5,673 bases of DNA. Origin: Sulfurimonas sp. GTDB taxonomy: Bacteria; Campylobacterota; Campylobacteria; Campylobacterales; Sulfurimonadaceae. Of the stretch, positions 1 through 3,911 are shown piece after piece. The stretch's first letter is position 1. Every line of letters begins with the position of its first letter. Where the stretch lies: assembly GCA_002733945.2 (NCBI GenBank), contig NVXO02000020.1:899-6571 (forward strand), given 5' to 3'. The notes below the pieces were generated by a model. It made no database searches. It saw nothing but the letters and a program-made list of their open reading frames with translations, and was not told the DNA's origin. Made by a program: the position numbers and the translations under genes.

Positions 1-22
1 TACTAAGAAAGGATACTTTGAT

Positions 23-166
23 ATGGCAAAACTAGATAGAGCAAAAGAGTTAATAGATTTTTTAAAAGCGATATTTGTACTTGCTGTAGCTATTAACTTA
101 TCCTTAGTTGCTTGGCTTTTTATTCAAATATGTTCTGAAAAAGATAGTAGAGTTGGAGGATATTAA
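23..166 (+). CDS. Small single-pass membrane protein (47 aa)
   Basis: A 47-residue protein starts at an ATG preceded by AAAGGA (8-13) at a 9-base spacing. Residues 1-15 are charged and amphipathic (MAKLDRAKELIDFLKA), and about 16-37 form one membrane helix ending in WLFIQIC. A short polar tail (SEKDSRVGGY) follows. The layout 'KLDRAKE..I.FLK + one hydrophobic helix' resembles small uncharacterised proteins that I recall from proteobacterial accessory regions, where they sit in front of a second tiny membrane protein. That recollection was not checked. The stop is 3 bases before the next ATG, so the two are probably translated from one message. The function is unknown. The window opens only 22 bases upstream, so its promoter is not visible. 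Confidence 0.6.
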   Translation: MAKLDRAKELIDFLKAIFVLAVAINLSLVAWLFIQICSEKDSRVGGY

Positions 167-169
167 CTA

Positions 170-232
170 ATGAGTGCTTTAATAATAGGTTTTACATTAA
201 GTATGGCGACAATGATTTATATTGTATACTAA
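170..232 (+). CDS. Tiny hydrophobic peptide (20 aa), possibly truncated
   Basis: This 20-codon frame begins at an ATG 9 bases after GGAGGA (155-160), a strong ribosome binding site that overlaps the end of the preceding gene. The peptide is almost wholly hydrophobic (ends in MIYIVY), enough for one membrane helix. After the stop the same frame reads KALA before another stop, which could be the start of a lost cytoplasmic tail. It may therefore be a shortened second member of the small membrane-protein pair. It could equally be an intact hydrophobic micropeptide. Its reality rests on the ribosome binding site and the tight spacing; no motif supports it. Confidence 0.4.
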   Translation: MSALIIGFTLSMATMIYIVY

Positions 233-271
233 AAGGCATTAGCATAAAAATATTACATCGATAGTGGCAAT

Positions 272-295
272 ACTCTAAAACCTAAGTTTTAGAGT
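272..295 (+). terminator. Perfect 10-bp hairpin after the small membrane pair
   Basis: ACTCTAAAAC pairs perfectly with GTTTTAGAGT around a CTAA loop. It lies 40 bases downstream of the last stop and directly before the first copy of the 15-bp repeat word. It has no T-run, so it is either a weak terminator or an RNA 3'-end structure, not a textbook intrinsic terminator. Confidence 0.5.
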
Positions 296-296
296 G

Positions 297-311
297 ACGC
301 CAACAAAGATT
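297..311 (+). repeat. Repeat word ACGCCAACAAAGATT, copy 1
   Basis: This exact 15-mer occurs again at 960-974, 2411-2425 and 2483-2497, and with one change (ACTCC) at 3596-3610. Here it stands alone, just after the hairpin at 272-295, without the palindromic block that follows it elsewhere. It marks the left edge of the toxin-antitoxin unit that follows. Confidence 0.8.
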
Positions 312-354
312 CCCAGAGAATGACTTGAACGCTTTCTTGTATTAAATAAGTTTA

Positions 355-363
355 TGCTAAAAT
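355..363 (+). promoter_or_regulatory. Putative extended -10 promoter of the RelE-type pair
   Basis: TGCTAAAAT fits an extended -10 (TG, one base, TAAAAT), with no convincing -35 and T-rich DNA upstream. The start point would be near 370, leaving a very short leader that begins almost at the AAGGAAA ribosome binding site (370-376). The box before the Panacea gene (1415-1423, TGATAAAAT) is nearly the same. Confidence 0.4.
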
Positions 364-381
364 AACCAAAAGGAAAAGATT

Positions 382-612
382 ATGCTAACACTTAAAATTC
401 AAAATCCAGAAATAGAAGCAATATTTTTAGATGGGTTTAATAGTAATAAAGAATTATTCTTTGAGTTTGTGAAACAAAACTACAATAAAATGCTTCTTCT
501 TAATAGCTTAGAAAAATCAATCCAACAGGCAAAGCTTCAAAACTCACAAGAGTTAGATGAGATGAGTTTAGATGATTTGATAGCTGATGTTAAAAATAGT
601 ACCAACACCTGA
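382..612 (+). CDS. Antitoxin of a RelE/ParE-type toxin-antitoxin pair
   Basis: This 76-residue protein starts at an ATG 5 bases after AAGGAAA. It is probably the antitoxin that binds and neutralises the toxin encoded next. The N-terminus (MLTLKIQNPEIEAIFLDGF, 1-19) looks like a beta strand and turn. Residues about 22-56 are helical and rich in Lys, Gln and Glu. The acidic C-terminal stretch MSLDDLIADV (61-70) is the kind of flexible segment that wraps around a RelE-fold toxin. No classical ribbon-helix-helix or helix-turn-helix is obvious. The last 26 bases overlap the toxin gene in another frame, which implies translational coupling. The assignment rests on small size, order, overlap and the recognisable toxin; the antitoxin family itself is not named with confidence. 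Confidence 0.75.
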   Translation: MLTLKIQNPEIEAIFLDGFNSNKELFFEFVKQNYNKMLLLNSLEKSIQQAKLQNSQELDEMSLDDLIADVKNSTNT

Positions 613-916
613 GTTTATTAAGCAGGTTAAAAAGCTTGCCAAATCATATAAGCAGATAGTTAAAGATTTAGAATCTTTAAAAAAACAATTAATTAAAAAT
701 CCTAAAACTGGTACAGAATTAGGAAATAAATGTTTTAAAATTAGATTAGCAAATTCATCTATTCCTACTGGAAAGAGTGGTGGATTTAGAATTGTAACCT
801 ACTATATTGATGATAAAAATATTATTCGTTTACTTCTTATTTATACTAAAACTGAAAAAGAAAATATTTCAGACAGTGAACTTAGAAAAGTACTTGTAAG
901 TAATAATTTATGTTAA
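587..916 (+). CDS. RelE/ParE-family toxin
   Basis: A 109-residue protein with the RelE/ParE fold order. An N-terminal strand (MLKIVPTPEF, 1-10) is followed by two basic helices (11-37), the turn NPKTGTELG (38-46), the strand CFKIRLANSS (49-58), the conserved GKSGGFRIVTYY (62-73) and the closing strand LLLIYTKTEKENIS (82-95). In the RelE-like branch with this G-K-S-G-G-x-R signature the proteins are mRNA-cleaving or translation-blocking toxins, and the basic and aromatic residues around R68, Y72, Y73 and Y86 would sit near the active surface. Length is normal for the family and the frame is intact. The start lies inside the antitoxin gene (26-base overlap), so toxin synthesis probably depends on antitoxin translation. 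RelE-type cleavage versus ParE-type gyrase inhibition cannot be told from sequence alone. Confidence 0.85.
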   Translation: MLKIVPTPEFIKQVKKLAKSYKQIVKDLESLKKQLIKNPKTGTELGNKCFKIRLANSSIPTGKSGGFRIVTYYIDDKNIIRLLLIYTKTEKENISDSELRKVLVSNNLC

Positions 917-932
917 CAAAGTTGCTTTTAGA

Positions 933-955
933 AAAATTGATGATTTTATTTTTTA
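933..955 (+). terminator. Putative intrinsic terminator of the RelE-type pair
   Basis: AAAATT and GATTTT can pair around a GAT loop (933-947), followed by ATTTTTTA. The stem is weak and AT-only apart from a G-T wobble. It ends in a T-run and lies 17 bases past the toxin stop. It resembles a degenerate form of the GATA-loop hairpins in the three large repeat blocks. Confidence 0.4.
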
Positions 956-959
956 AATA

Positions 960-991
960 ACGCCAACAAAGATTTTTTTATGCCCTTGCGG
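960..991 (+). repeat. Repeat word copy 2 plus CCCTTGCGGTACA segment
   Basis: ACGCCAACAAAGATT (960-974) is followed by a T-run and ATGCCCTTGCGGTACAAA. The latter 18 bases recur exactly at 4597-4614 inside the third repeat block. The repeat therefore runs into the open frame that follows and supplies its ATG and first codons. Confidence 0.75.
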
Positions 992-1282
992 TACAAAATC
1001 AAACGAATAGAAGTGAAACCAGGTAAAAGATTATCTCTTCAAAAGCATTTTCATAGAAATGAACACTGGACCGTTGTGAGTGGAACAGCTACCGTAACAG
1101 TAGGAGATACAACTAAACCTATAAGACCAAATGAATCAACATACATAAAAATGGGAGAAGTGCATCGTCTAGAAAATGAAGGTAAGATCCCCGTTGTTAT
1201 GATAGAAGTGCAAGTTGGTGAGTATACTGGTGAAGATGATATAGTTCGTTTAGAGGATGATTTTAAGAGAGGTAGTAATTAA
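980..1282 (+). CDS. manC: C-terminal cupin domain of ManC/AlgA-type enzyme, probable gene remnant
   Basis: The 100-residue frame matches the last ~95 residues of bifunctional mannose-1-phosphate guanylyltransferase/mannose-6-phosphate isomerase (about 460-480 residues when complete), which makes GDP-mannose for surface polysaccharide. It holds the isomerase cupin: PGKRLSLQKHFHRNEHW (14-30) with the metal-binding His cluster, NESTYIKMGEVHRLEN (51-66) with a further His, and the family's closing GEYTGEDDIVRLEDD (80-94). The nucleotidyltransferase part is absent. No ribosome binding site precedes the ATG, and the ATG plus MPLRYK lie in repeat sequence shared with 4597-4614. The likely reading is a 3' remnant joined to the repeat at a TACAAA microhomology. 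A stand-alone cupin isomerase is possible, since the frame is intact and the metal ligands are kept, but translation looks poor. Confidence 0.7.
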   Translation: MPLRYKIKRIEVKPGKRLSLQKHFHRNEHWTVVSGTATVTVGDTTKPIRPNESTYIKMGEVHRLENEGKIPVVMIEVQVGEYTGEDDIVRLEDDFKRGSN

Positions 1283-1401
1283 AATTTACAATTGCTGTTG
1301 ATGAAAGTTTATCTGATAGTGAAAGAGTTGAGATGGTTCGTGAGTTTGATGAGAGTATTGTTATTGGGAAGTATTTGGGATCAATTCATAAACTGCTTTA
1401 A
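1279..1401 (+). pseudogene. Short coding relic of unknown origin
   Basis: The frame is open for about 40 codons between stops at 1276-1278 and 1399-1401. It reads as credible protein: AVDESLSDSERVEMVR, then EFDESIVIGKYLGSIHKLL. The charge pattern and terminal leucines look like the C-terminus of a real gene. There is no start near its 5' end and no ribosome binding site; an internal ATG at 1333 would give only 22 residues. I do not recognise the family. A competing ATG frame at 1301-1408 gives a less protein-like, Leu/Trp-rich peptide and was not preferred. Confidence 0.35.
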
Positions 1402-1412
1402 CTAATCGGAAT

Positions 1413-1423
1413 TATGATAAAAT
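1413..1423 (+). promoter_or_regulatory. Putative -10 promoter of the Panacea pair
   Basis: TATGATAAAAT contains both TATGAT and an extended TGATAAAAT -10 box. It lies 30 bases before the Panacea ATG and has no clear -35. The same TATGMTAAAAT pattern precedes the RelE-type pair at 353-363. Confidence 0.4.
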
Positions 1424-1452
1424 GCACATAAAATTTAAAGAGGAGTATCTTT

Positions 1453-2013
1453 ATGGATGCTAATATAATATTAGAATCATTTTATTATTTGACAAAAAAA
1501 TTAAAAGCACCAATTGATAAATTGGCAGCTATAAAAATGCTTTTCTTTGCCGATAGATACCATTTAAGAAAATATGGTCGATTGATATCAGATGATACAT
1601 ACTATGCATTGCCGCATGGTCCGGTAGCATCAAATGCTTTAGACATCATTAACCTTGTATTGAATGAGAACAATACTGGAACTCAAAAACAGTATATAAA
1701 GAAAGATTTGGGCACAACATTTTCAGCAGTTGATACAGAATATGAGCTAGACTATTTATCTGATTCTGATGAGGAAGCTTTAGATTTTGTGATTGCAGAA
1801 TTTGGTGATATGAAAGCATGGGACTTACGAGATTTAACGCATGAATATCCAGAGTGGAAAAGATACAAGCAGACACTTGAAAGTCAATCGTCAAGACGAG
1901 AACTAATAATAATGAGTGATTTTTTTGAAGAAGCAGATATAGATAATGATCCTTTTGTGGTAATTCCAAAAAGAGCTGTTGAATTGTCTAAAGAACTTTA
2001 TTCCAACTATTGA
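1453..2013 (+). CDS. Panacea (SocA/DUF4065) domain antitoxin
   Basis: This 186-residue protein is a complete Panacea-domain protein, starting at an ATG 7 bases after AGGAG (1441-1445). Recognisable segments are the opening helix with KMLFFADRYHLRKYGR (28-43), DDTYYALPHGPVAS (47-60) with the family's Y-x-x-x-x-G-P-V turn, LSDSDEEALDFVIAEFG (102-118), and LRDLTHEYPEWKRY (125-138) with the conserved T-H-x-x-x-W. Panacea proteins are antitoxin domains that pair with many unrelated toxins in panAT loci and resemble phage GepA and the proteolysis adaptor SocA. The downstream overlapping gene is the expected toxin position. The start is well supported by its ribosome binding site and by the -10 box at 1413-1423. 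The function as an antitoxin follows from the family; its target here is inferred. Confidence 0.85.
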   Translation: MDANIILESFYYLTKKLKAPIDKLAAIKMLFFADRYHLRKYGRLISDDTYYALPHGPVASNALDIINLVLNENNTGTQKQYIKKDLGTTFSAVDTEYELDYLSDSDEEALDFVIAEFGDMKAWDLRDLTHEYPEWKRYKQTLESQSSRRELIIMSDFFEEADIDNDPFVVIPKRAVELSKELYSNY

Positions 2014-2323
2014 TGGTGGTTTCATTTTTTTGGTTATGTTCACAAGTAAAGTGAATAATAAAAAAGAACACTATAGTTTAGTAAACGAAGATGCTTTATC
2101 TTCACTCGTTTTCGCAAATAAAGACAACTTTAGTTTTCTTTCTAAAGATTCAGTGATTGATTGTAACCAACCAATATATAAAAGTAGAGAAGAGTTAGGG
2201 GCAATAATTAAAAATCTAGAGTATAAAGAAGCAAATTTAACTACAGAGTTAATAGAAGAAATAATAAAAGCTATTAAAACAAGTCCAATAGTAAGAAGAA
2301 ATATAAAAAAGGCATTGAAGTAA
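1979..2323 (+). CDS. Putative Panacea-partner toxin, probably 5'-truncated
   Basis: The frame is open to residue 114 from a doubtful TTG at 1979. The first ATG is at 2036 (95 residues), and neither start has a good ribosome binding site. Protein-like sequence (PTIDGGFIFLVMFTSK) begins before that ATG, so coding appears to extend upstream of it. Yet the region overlaps the last 35 bases of the Panacea gene, leaving no room for a proper N-terminus. A deletion fusing the end of the Panacea gene to a partner gene lacking its first codons explains this. The strand-rich N-terminal half with SFLSKDSVIDCNQP (about 53-66) faintly recalls PemK/MazF-like barrels. The C-terminal part is helical and basic (RRNIKKALK). 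Position behind a Panacea antitoxin supports a toxin role, but the family is not firmly identified. Confidence 0.55.
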   Translation: MNCLKNFIPTIDGGFIFLVMFTSKVNNKKEHYSLVNEDALSSLVFANKDNFSFLSKDSVIDCNQPIYKSREELGAIIKNLEYKEANLTTELIEEIIKAIKTSPIVRRNIKKALK

Positions 2324-2326
2324 ATA

Positions 2327-2344
2327 GCTTATTTAGCAATAAGC
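2327..2344 (+). terminator. Hairpin just past the Panacea-partner stop
   Basis: GCTTATT and AATAAGC form a perfect 7-bp stem with a TAGC loop, 3 bases after the stop codon. No T-run follows directly, but a second, T-rich hairpin starts 12 bases later. It may help end or protect the transcript. Confidence 0.4.
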
Positions 2345-2349
2345 AGAAA

Positions 2350-2620
2350 AGTTTTGGTTCTTTTTCAAAAGAACATAGAATTATGATAATAATTCATTTT
2401 TAGTGCACAAACGCCAACAAAGATTTGTTTATCCCCTTGTGGGACATCCCCCAAGGGGACTTCCTCGCTACGCTCACCGCGAACGCCAACAAAGATTTAG
2501 TTTTTCTAAGTTAGGGTGAGGCTGCAGAAAAAAATTTAGTTTTTTTCTAAGTTGTGCTTTAGCACTAAAAGCCACACATCCAAGAGCAAGTTTTTCGGAT
2601 GTGCTCCTTTAGGTGCACCT
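2350..2620 (+). repeat. Large repeat block A (fullest copy)
   Basis: This block fills most of the 461-base gap between genes. In order it holds two hairpins (2357-2374, 2378-2395) with a T-run, the 15-bp word (2411-2425), and a 28-base near-palindrome whose arms TCCCCTTGTGGGA and TCCCCCAAGGGGA (2432-2459) pair at 12 of 13 positions. CTCGCTACGCTCACCGCG follows, then a second copy of the word (2483-2497), a tandem-like stretch (AAAGATTTAG.. at 2491, AAAAATTTAG.. at 2530), GTGAGGCTGCAG, CACATCC (2575-2581) pairing with GGATGTG (2597-2603), and a final GTGC..GCAC hairpin containing GGTGCACC (2612-2619). Bases 2458-2532 match 3571-3645 with two differences. The GC-rich middle stands out from the surrounding DNA. 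No coding frame is credible here. Confidence 0.8.
2357..2403 (+). terminator. Double hairpin with T-run, copy A
   Basis: The first stem is GTTCTTTT/AAAAGAAC (2357-2374). The second is GAATTAT/ATAATTC with a GATA loop (2378-2395), followed by ATTTTTAG. The same arrangement at the same spacing follows the genes ending at 3467 and 4499. Here the second stem has a different sequence but the same loop and length, which supports a real structure. A terminator role fits its position downstream of genes. Confidence 0.6.
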
Positions 2621-2663
2621 ATAGTGTTAAATAAGTTTAAGTTACTTATACAAAGAGGAAAGA

Positions 2664-2691
2664 TTGAAAACAAAGAAAAGTTTGATACAAT
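2664..2691 (+). promoter_or_regulatory. Putative sigma-70 promoter upstream of the 66/160-residue pair
   Basis: TTGAAA (2664-2669) and TACAAT (2686-2691) are 16 bases apart, a good match to a housekeeping promoter. It would leave a leader of about 85 bases before the gene at 2785. Two further TATAAT boxes lie nearer the gene (2713-2718 and 2737-2742). Which of the three is used cannot be decided from sequence. Confidence 0.4.
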
Positions 2692-2735
2692 AGTTTTCTG
2701 ATATAAATTAACTATAATCTATAAACGACTATTAA

Positions 2736-2752
2736 GTATAATTTAATTATAC
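2736..2752 (+). promoter_or_regulatory. Perfect palindrome overlapping a TATAAT box (possible operator)
   Basis: GTATAATT, a central T, then AATTATAC is a perfect inverted repeat. Its left arm contains TATAAT (2737-2742), 33 bases before the gene at 2785. A dimeric repressor binding here would block that promoter, which is typical of toxin-antitoxin autoregulation. An AT-only palindrome can also arise by chance, and no repressor is identified. Confidence 0.35.
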
Positions 2753-2784
2753 TAAAAAGATTTTATAAACAAAAGGAGATAATT

Positions 2785-2985
2785 ATGAGTAATCAAATAA
2801 ACTGGTTAGTTACAAACTTTTATGGTGCACTTAATATTTCTGCGAATAAAACGGCTATTAAAAAAAGAAGTAAAAAAGCTGGTGTCTATTCAAATGATGT
2901 TTCAACTGACACTTTGTACAATATAAAATCTTCAACTGCTAAAGTTGGTAATGCTATGCGTAAGGCAATGGCAGAAGCTATATAA
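2785..2985 (+). CDS. Small basic protein of unknown family (66 aa)
   Basis: The ATG follows AAGGAG by 6 bases, one of the best ribosome binding sites in the window. The 66-residue product is basic, with a cluster at 22-31 (NKTAIKKRSKK) and a helical basic C-terminus (KVGNAMRKAMAEAI, 53-66); only three acidic residues are present. It has no signal peptide, membrane segment or Cys pair. The family is not recognised; the basic helices would suit nucleic-acid binding or antitoxin-like pairing. Its TAA shares one base with the ATG of the next gene (TAATG), so the two are translationally coupled and probably act together. A possible operator at 2736-2752 lies upstream. Confidence 0.7.
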   Translation: MSNQINWLVTNFYGALNISANKTAIKKRSKKAGVYSNDVSTDTLYNIKSSTAKVGNAMRKAMAEAI

Positions 2986-3467
2986 TGAGTAATAAGAAGA
3001 GTCAATTTAAAAAACAACAAAGTATTTCTTTAAAATCACCTTCTGAACTAAGAATTTTGGCTGCTCATCAACATGAGCATAGCCACCAACATAAATTAAC
3101 GATATCACCTTTTCCTTCTGCACTTGAAATGGAAAAAATTCATGCTCTAAATCCAGATGTTTTAAGTGTCATGATTAACATGGCTCAACATCAGATTGAA
3201 ACTGATACTGAAAATTCTAAAGCAAAAATCGCATTAGAAAAAGATGAACAAAATATTCGTAGGCTAGAAGTTCTTGGTGAGATTGAGCATAAGAAACGTG
3301 CTCAAAATTATGGTTTAATTGCTATGATATTTTTAGGTTCTATAACTTTAGGTTTAGTTGCATTAGGGGCATATAAAACAGCTGCAGCATTTGCAACAGT
3401 TACTATAATAGGTGGTATAACTGCTTTTACAGGAATTAGTGATAAAAGTAAGTCGAAGAAGAATTAA
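2985..3467 (+). CDS. DUF2335-like membrane protein with His-rich segment (160 aa)
   Basis: The ATG overlaps the preceding stop by one base. Residues 1-27 are basic and polar. A His-rich stretch HQHEHSHQH (29-37) could bind metal. Residues 38-70 (SPFPSALEMEKIHALNPDVLSVMINMAQHQ) match the pattern of predicted membrane proteins of the DUF2335 type: a Pro-led segment, 'P..L..Y/H....P....' and an 'A..Q' helix. A long charged helix (71-106) then leads into two membrane helices (about 109-128 and 131-149) joined by a short turn, and a basic tail KSKSKKN. This predicts a hairpin anchor with both ends in the cytoplasm. DUF2335 proteins occur in phage-related and accessory regions and have no assigned function known to me. 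The coupled small gene is the obvious partner. Confidence 0.7.
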   Translation: MSNKKSQFKKQQSISLKSPSELRILAAHQHEHSHQHKLTISPFPSALEMEKIHALNPDVLSVMINMAQHQIETDTENSKAKIALEKDEQNIRRLEVLGEIEHKKRAQNYGLIAMIFLGSITLGLVALGAYKTAAAFATVTIIGGITAFTGISDKSKSKKN

Positions 3468-3478
3468 ATAGATGAGTT

Positions 3479-3655
3479 AGTTTTGGTCCTTTTTAAAAAG
3501 AACATCAAATCCTGATAAGGATTTACTTTTTAGCGTGCTAAAAAACAAAGATTTTGCTATCCCCTTTGGGGACTTCCTCGCTACGCTCACCGCGAACTCC
3601 AACAAAGATTTAGTTTTTTTAAGTTAGGGTGAGGCTGCAGAAAAAGATTTAGTCT
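3479..3655 (+). repeat. Large repeat block B
   Basis: It begins with the double hairpin (3486-3503, 3507-3524) and then has a shortened word (AACAAAGATT, 3544-3553). A collapsed palindrome TCCCCTTTGGGGA (3560-3572) follows, which looks like a deletion of the middle of the block A palindrome. Then come CTCGCTACGCTCACCGCG, the variant word ACTCCAACAAAGATT (3596-3610) and GTTAGGGTGAGGCTGCAG. Bases 3571-3645 match 2458-2532 with two differences. The CACATCC/GGATGTG and GGTGCACC tail of blocks A and C is missing; instead a TATAAT box follows. Confidence 0.8.
3486..3531 (+). terminator. Double hairpin with T-run, copy B
   Basis: GTCCTTTTT/AAAAAGAAC (one C-A mismatch) is followed by AAATCCT-GATA-AGGATTT (3507-3524) and ACTTTTTA. 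It lies 18 bases past the stop of the DUF2335-like gene and is the likely terminator of that pair. The second stem is identical to copy C and differs from copy A by three compensated base pairs. Confidence 0.65.
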
Positions 3656-3663
3656 TTTTTCGC

Positions 3664-3669
3664 TATAAT
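3664..3669 (+). promoter_or_regulatory. Putative -10 box of the 67/195-residue pair
   Basis: A perfect TATAAT sits 36 bases before the TTG start, directly after a TTTTTT tract and with no clear -35. This matches the usual housekeeping promoter form in Campylobacterota. It lies at the right edge of repeat block B, so the repeat may supply part of the promoter. Confidence 0.5.
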
Positions 3670-3704
3670 TTCATTGTAAAAATAAATATTGTAAGGAGTT
3701 CAAT

Positions 3705-3908
3705 TTGTTAGGTAATATATTTAAAAATAAATTTAATATAGATCCACTTGAAATTGATTTAATAGAAATTGAAAAAATTGCTATTAAAAATGTTAGTTTC
3801 TTAAAATATGCAGAAAAACTTGTCTCAAAAAGAGGAAATGTCTTTAAAAATAGATTTTATGATATTGATAGAAAACTTGATAGAAAACTTTCTTCTTACT
3901 CCGCATAA
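3705..3908 (+). CDS. Small basic protein of unknown family (67 aa), TTG start
   Basis: The TTG start is chosen because AAGGAG (3693-3698) precedes it by 6 bases and no ATG or GTG fits better. The 67-residue product is net basic. It contains a near-duplicate element, NIFKNKFNID (4-13) and NVFKNRFYDID (45-55), flanking an acidic-hydrophobic stretch PLEIDLIEIEKIAI (14-27). The end is highly charged (DRKLDRKLSSYSA). There is no signal peptide or membrane helix. The family is not recognised. The next gene begins 3 bases after the stop, so the two form an operon. The design mirrors the pair at 2785-3467: a small basic protein followed by a larger membrane-anchored one. Confidence 0.65.
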   Translation: MLGNIFKNKFNIDPLEIDLIEIEKIAIKNVSFLKYAEKLVSKRGNVFKNRFYDIDRKLDRKLSSYSA

Positions 3909-3911
3909 TAG

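Noticed and set aside
1301..1408. 34-codon ATG frame
   Set aside because: It overlaps the more protein-like relic in another frame, has no ribosome binding site, and its Leu/Trp-rich product looks like an out-of-frame reading.
1649..1969. Minus-strand open frame of 106 codons
   Set aside because: It lies wholly inside the well-supported Panacea gene, has a Leu/His/Gln-rich composition typical of an antisense shadow, and shows no ribosome binding site or known motif.
2575..2620. Riboswitch or tRNA-like fold
   Set aside because: The CACATCC/GGATGTG and GTGC/GCAC stems are simple hairpins with unconserved loops. No tRNA arms or known riboswitch core can be made from them.
2664..2693. Nine-codon peptide starting at TTG after AGAGGAA
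   Set aside because: The TTG start is only 3 bases after the putative ribosome binding site and the same bases read better as a TTGAAA/TACAAT promoter.
297..3610. CRISPR array
   Set aside because: The 15-bp word is too short, its copies are spaced from about 70 to over 1400 bases apart, and genes lie between them.
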